The notes beneath the pieces are model-generated. The model ran no database searches, was not told where the DNA came from, and saw only the letters and a list, made by a program, of their open reading frames with translations. A stretch of DNA of 64,000 nt from the NCBI RefSeq assembly GCF_025780085.1, contig NZ_JAOXHL010000003.1, positions 1 to 64,000 on the forward strand, written 5' to 3'. This stretch comes from Ureaplasma miroungigenitalium (GTDB lineage: Bacteria; Bacillota_I; Bacilli_A; Mycoplasmatales; Mycoplasmoidaceae). Position numbers and translations under genes: made by a program. Positions 1 to 9,590 of the stretch are shown here, piece after piece. Numbering within the stretch: position 1 is the first letter of the stretch; the number at the start of each line of letters is the position of its first letter.

Positions 1-3
1 CAA

Positions 4-110
4 GGTGTGGTGAAGATATCAAAGTGGAAATACCCGTTCCCATCTCGAACACGGAAGTCAAGCACTTTAGAGCCGACGATAGTTAAAACAAAATAGGTCA
101 TCGCCACGCA
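4..110 (+). rRNA. rrf: 5S ribosomal RNA
   Basis: The segment has the conserved 5S core (CCCGTTCCCATCTCGAACACGG, seen across bases 33-54) and closes into a perfect helix: bases 5-13 (GTGTGGTGA) pair with 101-109 (TCGCCACGC), counting G-U pairs. The length of about 107 nt is normal for Mollicutes. An intrinsic terminator follows immediately. Whatever lies upstream is outside the window, so linkage to 16S/23S genes cannot be judged. The gene for its likely maturase, RNase M5, lies at 46.1 kb. Confidence 0.95.
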
Positions 111-114
111 AAAC

Positions 115-144
115 AAAAAAGGAACTCGTTGAGTTCCTTTTTTT
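115..144 (+). terminator. Intrinsic terminator of the 5S rRNA unit
   Basis: An A-run leads into a 7-bp perfect stem, GGAACTC (121-127) and GAGTTCC (131-137), with a 3-nt loop and then seven T residues. It separates the 5S gene from folA. Confidence 0.93.
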
Positions 145-224
145 GTGTTATTGGTAATATAAACCAAGAAAACCGATATTTATAGTAAAATTAAACTATA
201 TAGACAAATTTCGAGGTTTTTAAA

Positions 225-695
225 ATGTTAAAATTTATATGATGTCAAACATCAAATGGAGGTGTAGCTAAAGACGCACGCCTACCATGATATGTTGAAG
301 AACAACACCACCACTTTTTAGAACAAATTAAAGGACAAGTAGTTGTATATGGACAATATTTGTTTAATAATTTTTTGGAGAATCAAGTTATTGAAGGCGT
401 TGATAACATTATGTATTCTTCAACTGTACAAGAGCCTCAGGATGGTTCATTTCAAGTCACAAACCAACAAAGATATATTTTATCGTTAGCAGAAAATCGT
501 GATGTCTACATTATTGGAGGAATCAAGATCTTCAATATTTTTATTGATTTGGTCGAAGAGTTAGTTGTTTATGAGCTTAAAAACTTTTATCACTGTGATC
601 GTTATTTAAATTTAGACTTTAAAAACTTTGAATTAATATCTGAAACAGAATATAATCAATTTTACTTAAAAACTTACCGACGTGTTTCCAAATAA
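225..695 (+). CDS. folA: Dihydrofolate reductase-like protein (divergent)
   Basis: A 156-residue protein, normal for DHFR, which reduces dihydrofolate with NADPH for thymidylate synthesis. Two TGA codons near the N terminus encode Trp, including the Trp of the family's LPW motif at about residues 20-22. It starts MLKFIW, has acidic residues (EE) just after LPW where the catalytic Asp/Glu normally sits, and keeps the IIGG motif near residue 103 that normally contacts NADPH. The usual GRxT segment after the VVVYG strand is replaced by GQYLFN, so the coenzyme phosphate site looks altered. The start is the ATG at 225; AGG at 214-216 is a weak ribosome site. The 3' end overlaps the convergent gene by 30 bp. 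Family assignment is good, but activity is uncertain. Confidence 0.82.
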
Positions 696-1040
696 TTTTT
701 CAGCAAAACTTGGATAAACATTGAGTAATGAAATAAATTCATCTACCGCTTTTTTATGTTTTACATAAAAACTAGACGGTGAATAATTTAATTGCTTCGC
801 TTGGTATTCATTAATGTATAAATGAGTGAGAATTTCAGCTCCTTCGTGAGACATATTATTAAGGATAATTTGAGTGTACTCAACAAGGGTTTTAGATCAT
901 TTAGTAGATTGTGTAACATTAGTAGCAATACTAGGTGAATAATCATTAATGATATCCAAAGCTTTTAATTGATGGCGTGCTCTTTTATATTCTTGAAAGA
1001 ATGTTCGAACTCGTGCAACCTTAGGTGTAATTACTGGCAT
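666..1040 (-). CDS. Small unknown protein, possibly MG284/MPN403-like
   Basis: A 124-residue basic, mostly helical soluble protein starting MPVITPKVARVR; one TGA (about residue 48) is Trp. The start at 1040 is strongly supported by GGAGGAAAAA immediately upstream on the minus strand (1041-1050). An upstream extension to 1082 has no ribosome site. There is no signal peptide or membrane segment. It resembles in size and composition an uncharacterised small protein family of mycoplasmas (the MG284 type), but this is recalled, not searched, and no function should be inferred. It converges on folA with a 30-bp tail overlap and diverges from the phosphate transporter operon. GATAAT with a TG extension near 1076 is a possible promoter. 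Confidence 0.72.
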
Positions 1041-1196
1041 TTTTTCCTCCTTTTTTAAATTTTTATACTCATAGATTATCACAATAAAATCATAAAATTA
1101 GAAATTTCAAGGGAAAAAAATATCTTTGGATAATATTAACTAATAATATATAAAAAGAATAATAAAAAATAAGAAAAAACAAAAATATATAAGACG

Positions 1197-2372
1197 ATGA
1201 AAAAAAAGAAATTAAAATTTTTAATGGCGACAACTGCATTAGTCCTAGTGTTTTCAACTGTTGGCCTAACAGCTTGTAAACAAAAAAGTACGCGAATCAT
1301 TAATATCGCTGGCTCGTCAACTGTATATCCTTTTATGTCAGCTTTGTCTGATGTGTATGTTGATGTTGATGATACAGTAGATTTAATTACTACGCCGAGT
1401 GGTTCTGGTAGTGGTATTAAAGAAGCGCGTGATTTAAAAAAAGATCTTGGAATAGCTTCACGTTTTGCAACGAATGAGGAAGTTAATGAACAATGGTTAG
1501 CAAACGATATTAAGACTTTTACTTTCGCATGAGATGGCATCGTTATTTTATATTATGTTCCAGGACTTGAAGAACTAAACATAGATGAACAAGGTCTATC
1601 ACAACTATATAAAGCGTTTGCTGGATACGAACAATTAAAATTAAGTGATTTAGACAAAAATATTGCTAAGGAATATGCTGATATTAACATCGCCCCTTTT
1701 GCACGATCCGGAGGAGCAGCAGCATCAGGAACAGCTGAAGCTTTCTTGTACAATACACAACTAGTTGATACTAAAACATTAGAAGATAACGTTATTCAAG
1801 CGTTAGAATTTGGCAATTACGGAAAACATGTCAAAGTTACTTCTGAAGCTAACTCACAAGCTTTTCAACGTATAGATAGTGACCAAATTGTAGGATCAAT
1901 GATTTATTTATCAGCTGGTTTTGTCAAAAATAACTTTGAATATTTATATAAAAAAGGTTTTCGTGTAGCAAGTATTGCATATAACCACAAATATGTTAAA
2001 CCGTTTGATTATAATGTATCAGACCAACAAATTTCTATAACAGACATTAATGTTGCAAAGGCGTATCAATGGTATAGACCTTTGAATATTTTGTTTAGTG
2101 TTTCTAAGAGTTCTCAAAAAACAAAAGACTTTTTATATTGATTATTAATTAACGAAAAAGCGCAAACTGTGATAGAAAAAACGGGTGGTATCAATTTAAC
2201 TGATGAGCAAAAATTAGTTATGTTTGTTGGTGAAAATAAGAATATTAAATGATTAAAAGATCCAACAAAAAAACGAAATTTCTTTGTTTCTGATGAAAAA
2301 ACCTTTAAAATTAAAAACAATGAAATAATTGATTTTATGGATTTTTACCAAAAAGAAAAGGTTAGTAAATAA
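1197..2372 (+). CDS. pstS: Phosphate-binding lipoprotein of a Pst-type ABC transporter
   Basis: A 391-residue secreted lipoprotein. Residues 1-26 form a lysine-rich signal peptide with a lipobox (LTAC), Cys27 being the lipidation site. The following GSSTVYPF segment (about residues 40-47) and SGSGSG (about 74-79) are the phosphate-contacting motifs of the PstS family, and RSGGAAASGT (about 171-180) fits the second phosphate loop. Bound phosphate would be handed to the PstC/PstA pore. In-frame TGA codons at 1530, 2139 and 2250 are Trp. It heads the operon and its stop overlaps the pstC start (TAATG). No clear Shine-Dalgarno precedes the ATG. A related oxyanion cannot be ruled out. Confidence 0.88.
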
Positions 2373-3340
2373 TGATTCATTCATCACGTTTAAAAAACAA
2401 ACGCATTACAAATAATATTTTTAAACACCTTTCCTTTTTGTTCATTCTGTTTTTCATTCTTCTTTTTATAGCTATTTTTGTTTTTATTATTGTAAAAGCT
2501 GTTCCAGGATTTCAATATTACGGTTTAAAAAGAATTTTATTCAGTAATGATTTTAATCTGCATAGTATCAAGAAAGATTCTGGAGTTTCTGTTTGGTTAC
2601 CTTTAGCTGTAACATTAACAGTTTCTTTTGGAGCACTCTTAATTGCGGCACCGATTGGAATTAAAACAGCTACATTTATTAAGTTTCGTTTAAAATCAGA
2701 AATAACTCGAAAAACATTAAAAGTAATTATTTTATCATTATCAGGAATTCCGTCTGTGATTTTTGGTTTGTTTGCTATTAATAGCTTAGGACCAGTTCTA
2801 AAGGCTATTTTTCACACACATACTGTGATGAATATTTTTACGGCCTTTGTAATGTTATCTTTCATCATTTTACCGACCATTATCGCAACTACTTTAAATG
2901 CATATGATGCAGTTGATCATAAATTAATTGAAAACGGAATTGGAATGGGTTCTTCTTATACTCGTTCGCTCTATAAAATATTTAAAATTGAAGCCAAAGG
3001 AAACATCACAGTTGGTTTAATTTTAGCTTTAGGTCGAGCGATTGGTGAAACGATGGCTGTGAGTATGATTTTAAGTGACGAAGGGTACAATAATGTAATG
3101 AGTCAGGGCTTTAAAAATTTCCTAAACTCGTCATTAAGACCATTAGGGGCCTTAATATCTACCAACATGTTCGGGGAAAACGTTGGCGAAAATTTAAAGG
3201 GGTTACTTTATGTTTTTGGCATCGTTTTGTTCATTGTTGTGATGATTTTAAATGCAATTGTTTTATATTTAACAAGACAAAACAATAAAACAAGACACAC
3301 CTGATGAATTCGTTTTACAAAAAAATTAATTATTGTTTAA
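2372..3340 (+). CDS. pstC: Phosphate ABC transporter permease, PstC-like
   Basis: A 322-residue inner permease with about six membrane helices: the first at residues 25-45, then 75-97, 116-135, 145-168, 220-235 and 283-305. The cytoplasmic EAA-type loop is visible as LIENGIGMGSSYTRSLYKI and the family motif GRAIGETMAV lies near residue 225. Under standard code it would end at 3304, but two consecutive TGA codons (3302-3307) read as Trp and the true stop is TAA at 3338. It therefore overlaps the start of the next permease gene by 37 nt, which suggests translational coupling. With pstA it forms the heterodimeric channel. Confidence 0.88.
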
Positions 3341-4542
3341 ATATCATTCCTAACTACATGAAAAGTCTCTTTGAGCGCTTTAGTTATAAAAATAAGTATA
3401 AAGTAACACCTGACAATATCGACGATGTAAATGCGTACGTTACTTATCGAATTCAACACCATAAATTAATTAAGGTTTATGATTATCACAAAATTCTATG
3501 AGAAATCATAGCTAGTGTGATTGCTTTTGGTTTTTTGTTCTGAATTTCATTAGATATTATTGTTAACGGAATTATTACGTTTGTGGATCCTTCGTTTGAA
3601 TCGACCGTTTTCAAATATACAAAAAACACGACAGGCCAAGCTGTTATTAACACACTTCTAATTATCTTTTTATCCCTACTAATTGCCTTTCCTATTGCTT
3701 TGTTTTCGGCTATTTATTTAAATGAATATGCTAAAAGTAAACGTTTTAAGAAGGTAATATATTTCTTTATTGATAGTTTCGGATCAACACCATCAATCTT
3801 ATTTGGAATGTTTGGTTTGGTGGTTTTTATTGAATGATTTGGATGAACGGCTTCGGGCACCAAAGGAACATCATTACTTGTAGGATCATTAACTATTACA
3901 CTCGTAATTTTACCTATGTTAATTCGTTCGATTCAACAAGCATTACAGGCAGTGCCACAAGAGATACGTATTAATGCCTATGGTTTAGGTAGTTCAAAAT
4001 GACAAACGATTCGCAAACTAGTTTTACCACAAGCGATGAACAACATTATTTCAGGTATCTTTTTATCGATGGGACGAATTATTGCTGAAACAGCGCCGCT
4101 TTATCTAACGGCCGGATTGACGTCGTCAAAAAATATTGGATTTTTATCTTCTGGACAGACATTAACAACACGGATTTATGCTAATGCAATTATGGCAACT
4201 GATTTAAAACAAGCCCGTTATGTTCAGTATGAAGCTGCTTTTGTAACGTTATGAATAGTTTTATTCCTTATCGTTATGGGTTATGTTTTTGTGCCTTATT
4301 TAAAAAATCTAAAGGTTTATTTCAAACAATGATTTAAAAAAATAATTGGGTATTATCGTTCACCAATTGCTGATCACTTAGATATTTTTGAGACGCAAAT
4401 TTATAAAAAATACTTGTTGATTACTTATGAACAAGCAGAAATCATGAATTACGATATTGCAGTAGTTAAATATGCCAAAATAAAAAATCGAATTTATGAG
4501 ATTAAATATATTGATGAAAAAGCAATGGAGCAATTAATTTAG
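3304..4542 (+). CDS. pstA: Phosphate ABC transporter permease, PstA-like, extended at both ends
   Basis: A 412-residue membrane protein, over 100 residues longer than typical PstA (about 280). An N-terminal hydrophilic stretch (residues 1-60) precedes a first helix (about 65-92), then the conserved permease core with FGSTPSILFGMFG and an EAA loop (INAYGLGSSKWQTIRKLVLP). GRIIAETAPLYLTAGL near residues 258-273 matches the PstA signature. A hydrophilic C-terminal tail of about 75 residues follows the last helix (about 316-335). Start ATG 3304 lies inside pstC; an internal ATG at 3358 is an alternative. The extensions are seen directly and their role is unknown. Confidence 0.86.
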
Positions 4543-4551
4543 GTTAAAACA

Positions 4552-5523
4552 ATGGCAAAAAAAGTTAAAGTTTATTTACTAGAAAAACACAAAGATTGGC
4601 AACATCAACCACTGGAAAAGGTTGTTAATTTTTTAAACGAACAAAACATTTTCAAACGTTGATGATTGTATCGACAATTAAGTAATGAGCAAAGAAAATC
4701 TTTAAAAGAGTATCAAAAAAACAAAAAAGAAATGATGAATAAAAGCAAGGATGATTTTGATTTTGAAAACGTATTTGAGGTAGAAAATTTCAATTTTTGA
4801 TATCAAAAAGGTGCAAAACACGCTTTAAAAGATATCAATGTAGCAATCAAACGTTATAAGGTTACAGCATTAATCGGACCGAGTGGATGTGGTAAATCAA
4901 CGTTTTTGCGAAATTTAAATCAGCTGAACGATTTGATTGATGGTACTGTTTATAGTGGAGAAATTTACTTTGATGGCATTAATACACGTTCTAAAAAAAT
5001 TAGTTCGTTAGAATTAAGAACAAGGGTTGGAATGGTTTTTCAAAAACCTACTCCTTTTGAAAAAAGTATTTTTGAAAATGTCGCTTATGGCCCTCGGCAA
5101 AACGGCATTAATGACCAAAAAACATTACAAAAAATTGTTAAAAAAGCCTTGATTAATGCCTCTTTATATGATGAAGTTAAGGACAACTTAGATAAACCTG
5201 GTTCAGCCTTATCGGGAGGTCAACAACAACGATTGTGTATTGCGCGAGCAATTGCTTTAGAGCCAGAGGTCTTATTGATGGATGAACCGACTTCAGCCTT
5301 AGACCCGATTGCAACTGCTAATATTGAAAAACTAATATTAGATTTAAAAAAGAAGTATTCAATTGTAATAGTTACTCACTCTATGGCGCAAGCTCAACGA
5401 ATTAGTGATGAAACAATTGTTTTCTATCAAGGTAGTGTAATTGAACAAGATAAAACAAGAAACATCTTTACACGACCAAAAAACAAAAAGACAAAAGATT
5501 ATGTTTCTGGAAAGATTGGTTAA
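4552..5523 (+). CDS. pstB: Phosphate ABC transporter ATP-binding protein with N-terminal extension
   Basis: A 323-residue ATPase that powers the PstCA channel. The ABC domain begins about residue 74. Walker [10 protein letters not shown] spans residues 109-117; the Q-loop (VFQKPTPF), signature LSGGQQQR and Walker [13 protein letters not shown] are all intact, and the PTPF after the Q-loop is typical of PstB. The first 73 residues are a charged extension absent from ordinary PstB (about 250 residues), with three in-frame TGA Trp codons, so the true start could lie further in. I chose ATG 4552 because the reading frame is open and it sits 9 nt after pstA. phoU follows at 4 nt. Confidence 0.9.
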
Positions 5524-5527
5524 AATT

Positions 5528-6187
5528 ATGGCAACAAACTATTCAATGATGAAAGAATCACAAACCGAATTATTAGACAGTTTTAAGAAATTTTATAAAC
5601 GTGTTCTAGATAACACCGTTGATTTATGTGATAAATTACAAAAACAAGAATTAACTTACAAAGAAATTTATAATGACGCTTTATTTAAAGAAGAGCAAGT
5701 TAATTTAATTTATTCGGACATGATTGATGAATGTGTCTGAACAATTCAAAAAGACCAACCGCGTGCAGGTCATTTACGTTTTTTTATCTCCGTAATTAAC
5801 TCAGTTAAGGACTTAGAAAGAATCTCTGATCACAACGAAATTATTAGTGAATATTTTGAGGAATATAACTTTAGTGATGAAGAGCGAAAACACTTTTTGT
5901 TAGCATTTGAAGCAAGCAACAAAATTCTTTTTGATTTTTATCAACATTTTTTAAATAACAACTTTAACTCGGAATTAGTTGATGAAATTAAACGAGTTCG
6001 TGATCAATACTTAAACGACACAAACAAGAAACAAATGCGTACAGTTTACATTGATGATAACTTAACTGATGAGGAAATGAACTCACGTGTGAAATTAATT
6101 TTAATGTATCGACACATTGAGAGAAATATTGATCATGCAATTAATATTCTTCAAAACTTTGGTAATGTACATATTAGCAGCAAATAA
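5528..6187 (+). CDS. phoU: PhoU-like phosphate transport regulator
   Basis: A 219-residue all-helical protein, the usual PhoU length. PhoU binds the Pst transporter and restrains phosphate uptake. Two repeats of the family pattern are recognisable: SVKDLERISDHNEII (about residues 91-105) and YRHIERNIDHAINI (about 195-208), each giving the acidic metal-cluster residues (E/D xx R xx D). One TGA (5738) is Trp. It follows pstB after 4 nt, and an in-frame extension into pstB is possible but unneeded. Mollicutes generally lack PhoR/PhoB, so PhoU here probably acts only on the transporter (inference). Confidence 0.87.
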
Positions 6188-6364
6188 TCATAAGTAAATA
6201 ATCACACTAAAAAGATAACTAATCGATAAACTATGTAGTTTGTTATCAAATACATCAAAAAAAGCAGTTTTTTTACGAATAACTTTTAAATTAACCTTTA
6301 ATTATTTATAATATAAATAAGTCAAATAGATTTTGACTGAAAATAAATAAGAGATTGATGAAAT
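6188..6364 (+). promoter_or_regulatory. Intergenic region with likely promoter of the ATP synthase operon
   Basis: 177 bp of AT-rich non-coding sequence. A perfect TATAAT lies at 6307-6312, about 50 bp before the GTG start of the first gene. No convincing -35 or long inverted repeat is visible, and no clear terminator for the pst operon was found. Assigned as the operon promoter by position and -10 match only. Confidence 0.5.
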
Positions 6365-6871
6365 GTGAATTTTAAACAAGCTTGACATAATTACTTGACA
6401 TGATATTTATGGGATATAACAATTGGACTTTTAGTTTGTCTGATTGCTATACCCCTTTCAAGTAATTTTGCAAGTTTTTTTTACACTTATATTTTGTCGG
6501 TCATATTAATGTTAGGCTTAATGACATTACGAATGTTTGTGATTGATCGAATGTGGCAAAAGAAAAACTTATCTTTGCAAAAAAACAACCGACCAATCTC
6601 AAAGAAAGAGAAACAACTAAGCACATTTGAATTTGCAATTGTCTTTATGTTTTTTCAAATCTTACTAGTGATTCCAATTCTAATTGGAGTTCTCGTTAAT
6701 GCATTTTGCCAGACAGGCGAGGGGGCTATTTTTAATCTACCTTTTTTACTTGTAATGAATATTTCACTAATAATCATTGGTGTTATTAGTCAGATTATTT
6801 CTCAATTTAAAAAAAACAAAAAATATGTTCCTAAACAAAAAATTATGGAGGTATCAAATGGAAAACTATAA
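6365..6871 (+). CDS. Membrane protein at the head of the ATP synthase operon (AtpI/MG406 position)
   Basis: A 168-residue protein with about four predicted membrane helices (residues 17-32, 36-56, 96-118, 125-148) and a lysine-rich C terminus. In mycoplasmas the first gene of this operon is a poorly conserved membrane protein (AtpI, MG406 in M. genitalium), and position and topology agree. AtpI-type proteins assist assembly of the c-ring. No ATG exists before the first helices in this frame: GTG 6365 follows a frame that is open only back to a TAA at 6344. TGA codons at 6386 and 6401 are Trp. Its end overlaps atpB by 14 nt. Assignment rests on context more than sequence. Confidence 0.68.
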
Positions 6872-7694
6872 ACCACTTGATGTATTAGTCGCAGTCCCAC
6901 ATATCGGTGCTGTGATCATGGTAACCTTAATAATTCTAACCATTTCTCTTGTTTACTACTTTAATGTTCGTAAACTTAAGGTTCACGACGTTCCTAATCG
7001 TTTTGTGTTAATTATTCAAGCAATTGTTAACTACTTCAAAGGAATCGTTGTTGATACAATGGGACCAAAACATGTTAAATTAGCACCGTGAATTTTATTT
7101 ACTTTCGTTTATATTTTCACTGCTAACATGGTTTCATTATTTGGTTTTAAAGAAGCAACAACTGCTTTATCTGTTCCACTAGGAATGGCTATTGCATCTG
7201 TCTTTGGTGGACAAATTGTTGCATTACGTTACCAAAAAGCATCTTTCTTCTTGAAATTCGCTTTCAAAATCAAGGGCATCCCAGTGATGATTAACCCCTT
7301 AGAAATCGTTTCAAAATTTTCACCAATCATCTCATTAACATTCCGTCTATGAGGTAATATTACTGCAGCCGCAATTTTATTAAACATCACATTCTGAGCT
7401 TTTGCTGGATTTACTGATGCATACCCTTTTATCGGGCTATCAATTATTGCCGCTGTCACAATTCTTCCAATCCTAATTGGTTACTTTACAATGTTCGCCG
7501 GAACAATTCAAGCGTTCGTGTTCACATTGTTAACATCAGTAACATGAGGATTAGAAATTAAAGAAGGGGAAGAACACTTCGAACACCTAGCCCACAAAAA
7601 AGCTGAAAAAGAAGCTGCTAAACGTGCGTTAGAAGCAAGTGCTAATCAACCCGTAGAACAACAAGTAGCTGTACAAGCTAACGCTGTTGCCTAA
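6858..7694 (+). CDS. atpB: F1Fo ATP synthase subunit a
   Basis: A 278-residue membrane subunit forming the ion half-channels against the c-ring. The essential arginine is in FRLWGNI (Arg163) and the surrounding helix is well conserved. About five to six helices run from residue 15 to 232. A hydrophilic Glu/Lys/Ala-rich tail of about 45 residues follows the last helix, longer than in E. coli. The start is ATG 6858, preceded by GGAGG at 6848-6852 inside the upstream gene; an in-frame upstream extension would remove this match. Trp codons TGA occur at 7089, 7350, 7395 and 7545. Confidence 0.95.
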
Positions 7695-7730
7695 TTAAAA
7701 AACAAATCAACAAGGAGTTATAAAATTATT

Positions 7731-8048
7731 ATGTCATTTATCGATTTATCAAATGTTATTACGTCTCACTTAGATGCATTACCAGTAGGAAAAGAAGCTG
7801 AAGCTTTTAGTTCAGGTGCTGGGGTTGCTTATTTAGGTAAATATATTGGTACTGGTATTACTATGTTAGCTGCAGGGGCAGTAGGGGTAATGCAAGGGTT
7901 CTCAACTGCAAACGCTGTACAAGCTGTTGCTCGTAATCCAGAAGCTCAACCAAAAATTCTTTCAACTATGATCGTAGGGTTAGCGTTAGCCGAAGCCGTT
8001 GCGATTTATGCGTTGATCGTTTCTATCTTACTTATTTTCGTTGCATAG
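7731..8048 (+). CDS. atpE: F1Fo ATP synthase subunit c
   Basis: A 105-residue two-helix hairpin that forms the rotor ring. Helix 1 (about 33-60) carries the small-residue face AAGAVGV, the polar loop has the family motif ARNPE (residues 67-71), and helix 2 holds the ion-binding Glu88 in LALAEAVAIYAL. An N-terminal stretch of about 28 polar residues precedes helix 1, longer than in E. coli (79 residues) but usual for mycoplasmas. AGGAG at 7713-7717 precedes the ATG. A single carboxylate without obvious Na+ ligands suggests proton coupling (inference). The 36-nt gap before it is the largest in this part of the operon. Confidence 0.95.
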   Translation: MSFIDLSNVITSHLDALPVGKEAEAFSSGAGVAYLGKYIGTGITMLAAGAVGVMQGFSTANAVQAVARNPEAQPKILSTMIVGLALAEAVAIYALIVSILLIFVA

Positions 8049-8099
8049 TTTTTATCGCAATTTTATTAAGAAAATAATTTAAGGAAAGGAAACCAAAAC

Positions 8100-8723
8100 A
8101 TGAAAAACAAATTAAACAAAAAAGGCTTGATAGCAAGCTTATCAGTTGTTGCTCTTGCTGCTTTCTTTGTACCTTTATTAGCAAGTTGTTCTGGAGATAT
8201 TCCTGAATTACAACCAACTGAAATTATTAATACATTATTCCCTAACTTGTGAGTATTTATTGCGCAAGTAGGTGCGATGTTAGTTGTTTTCAGTATCATT
8301 TTATGATTAGTATGAAAACCAACAAACAAAATGTTAGACAAACGACGTGAGTTCATGGCTAACGAAATTAAAGAAGCTGAAGAAACAAGAAAAGAAGCAC
8401 TTGTTTATTTAGAATCTGCTAAACAACAAAAATTAGACGCTCAAACTGAAGCGGTAAAAATTGTGACCGATGCAAAAGCGGAAACTATGTCTTACCGTGA
8501 AAACCTTGAACGTGAAGCGCGTGAAGCTGCTGACAAAATTGTTGCTACCGCTCGTGCTAATGCAGAAAATGAACGTTTAAATATGTTAAACGTAATGAAA
8601 CAAGAAGCTAAAGAAGCTGCATATGTTGCTGCTGAAGCATTGATGAAAAAAGAATTATCTCGTGCAGATAATGATAAATTAGTTGATGAATTTATTAAGG
8701 ATTTAGAAGAATCTAGTAAATAG
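8100..8723 (+). CDS. atpF: F1Fo ATP synthase subunit b, lipoprotein form
   Basis: A 207-residue stator subunit. Residues 1-29 are a signal peptide ending in a lipobox (LLASC), so Cys30 is likely acylated, as known for mycoplasma b subunits. One membrane helix lies at about residues 48-73, followed by a long charged coiled coil (about 80-195) rich in Ala, Glu and Lys with no prolines, which would reach up F1 to the delta subunit. AAGGAAAGGA precedes the ATG at 8100. TGA codons at 8250 and 8304 are Trp. atpH begins 5 nt later. Confidence 0.94.
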
Positions 8724-8728
8724 TTTTT

Positions 8729-9265
8729 ATGAAATCAATTAGATCTGTTCAAAAATATGCATACGCTTTATTAGCGTTAGCTCGCGAAGAAAACAAACTG
8801 GCTGAATACAAAGAACAGCTAGAAGTTATCTACGAAATTATTCGAAACTACCCAGCGTTTTACGGCACACTTGCTTCAAGTATTTTAGATAAAAAACTAA
8901 GAAAAATAACTTTACACGAAGTTTTCCGAAAAGAAATGAATATGAATATTATTCATTTTCTAGAATTATTGATTGACCGTGAAAAAATTAATTATTTACG
9001 TTCAATTTTAAAGAAAACTTTGAAGTTCATTGATAATGATTTAAATATTCGTAAAGTAATTATTCATACAGCTTTTGAACTAAGTCACGAACAAATGAAC
9101 CGTTTGGTTGGTGCTTTAACTAAGAAACTGGATTGTACAATTGAAGCTGAACAACGAATCGATCAACACATGATCGGTGGAATCCGTGTAAATTTCGAAG
9201 CTAATGAAATTGACTCATCGCTGAGAACAAAATTAGATCATATTGTATTTGATAAAAACATTTAG
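8729..9265 (+). CDS. atpH: F1 ATP synthase subunit delta
   Basis: A 178-residue protein of the usual delta length. The N-terminal six-helix domain (about 1-105) binds the top of F1, and the C-terminal part carries the family signature MIGGIRVNFEANEIDSSLR (about 149-167), which binds subunit b. It starts 5 nt after atpF, with the SD-like GAAGAA within the atpF end. The next gene is an unexpected second copy of its C-terminal domain. Confidence 0.93.
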   Translation: MKSIRSVQKYAYALLALAREENKLAEYKEQLEVIYEIIRNYPAFYGTLASSILDKKLRKITLHEVFRKEMNMNIIHFLELLIDREKINYLRSILKKTLKFIDNDLNIRKVIIHTAFELSHEQMNRLVGALTKKLDCTIEAEQRIDQHMIGGIRVNFEANEIDSSLRTKLDHIVFDKNI

Positions 9266-9281
9266 AAGGTAAGGTTGTTAT

Positions 9282-9590
9282 ATGAAAAGCAAATTAGAAA
9301 GATTTTCGAAAACAATTATGAACCGCTTAGCAAACTATACAAACGATGCGACAAAAGTTGATATTTATTCACCTTTTGAATTAACAAATTTACAAATCAC
9401 TCGTTTGGGTTCTGTTATAGAAAAACAATATGGTTTTAAACCACACATTAGAGTTTTAATTGACCACAATTTAATTGGTGGGCTAGAAGTTAAAATTAAA
9501 TCTGATGTGATAGATTCATCATTAAAAACTAAATTAAACAAAATCATCAATATAAACGAAAAAGAAGGTGCAATGAATGAGCGTAAATAA
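9282..9590 (+). CDS. Free-standing delta C-terminal-domain paralogue
   Basis: A 102-residue protein lacking the delta N-terminal domain but matching its C-terminal domain over about residues 22-90: [12 protein letters not shown], then [13 protein letters not shown], then [13 protein letters not shown], parallel to FELSHEQMNRL, RIDQHMIGGIRVN and EIDSSLRTKLDHI of the neighbouring AtpH. An AAGGTAAGGTT ribosome site precedes ATG 9282. Its last codons overlap atpA by 14 nt, so it is co-translated within the operon. It could be an extra stator clamp for subunit b or a decaying duplicate. The open frame, ribosome site and conserved signature favour a functional protein. Confidence 0.88.
   Translation: MKSKLERFSKTIMNRLANYTNDATKVDIYSPFELTNLQITRLGSVIEKQYGFKPHIRVLIDHNLIGGLEVKIKSDVIDSSLKTKLNKIININEKEGAMNERK

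Noticed and set aside
1136-1540. Long minus-strand open frame across the phosphate-binding lipoprotein gene
   Set aside because: It is antisense to a gene with a clear signal peptide and motifs, and has no ribosome site or family likeness.
3302-3307. Apparent stop (TGA TGA) at the end of pstC
   Set aside because: TGA encodes Trp throughout the window; the gene ends at TAA 3338-3340.
8066-8356. Minus-strand frames opposite the atpF start
   Set aside because: The plus strand has the lipoprotein subunit b with a good ribosome site.
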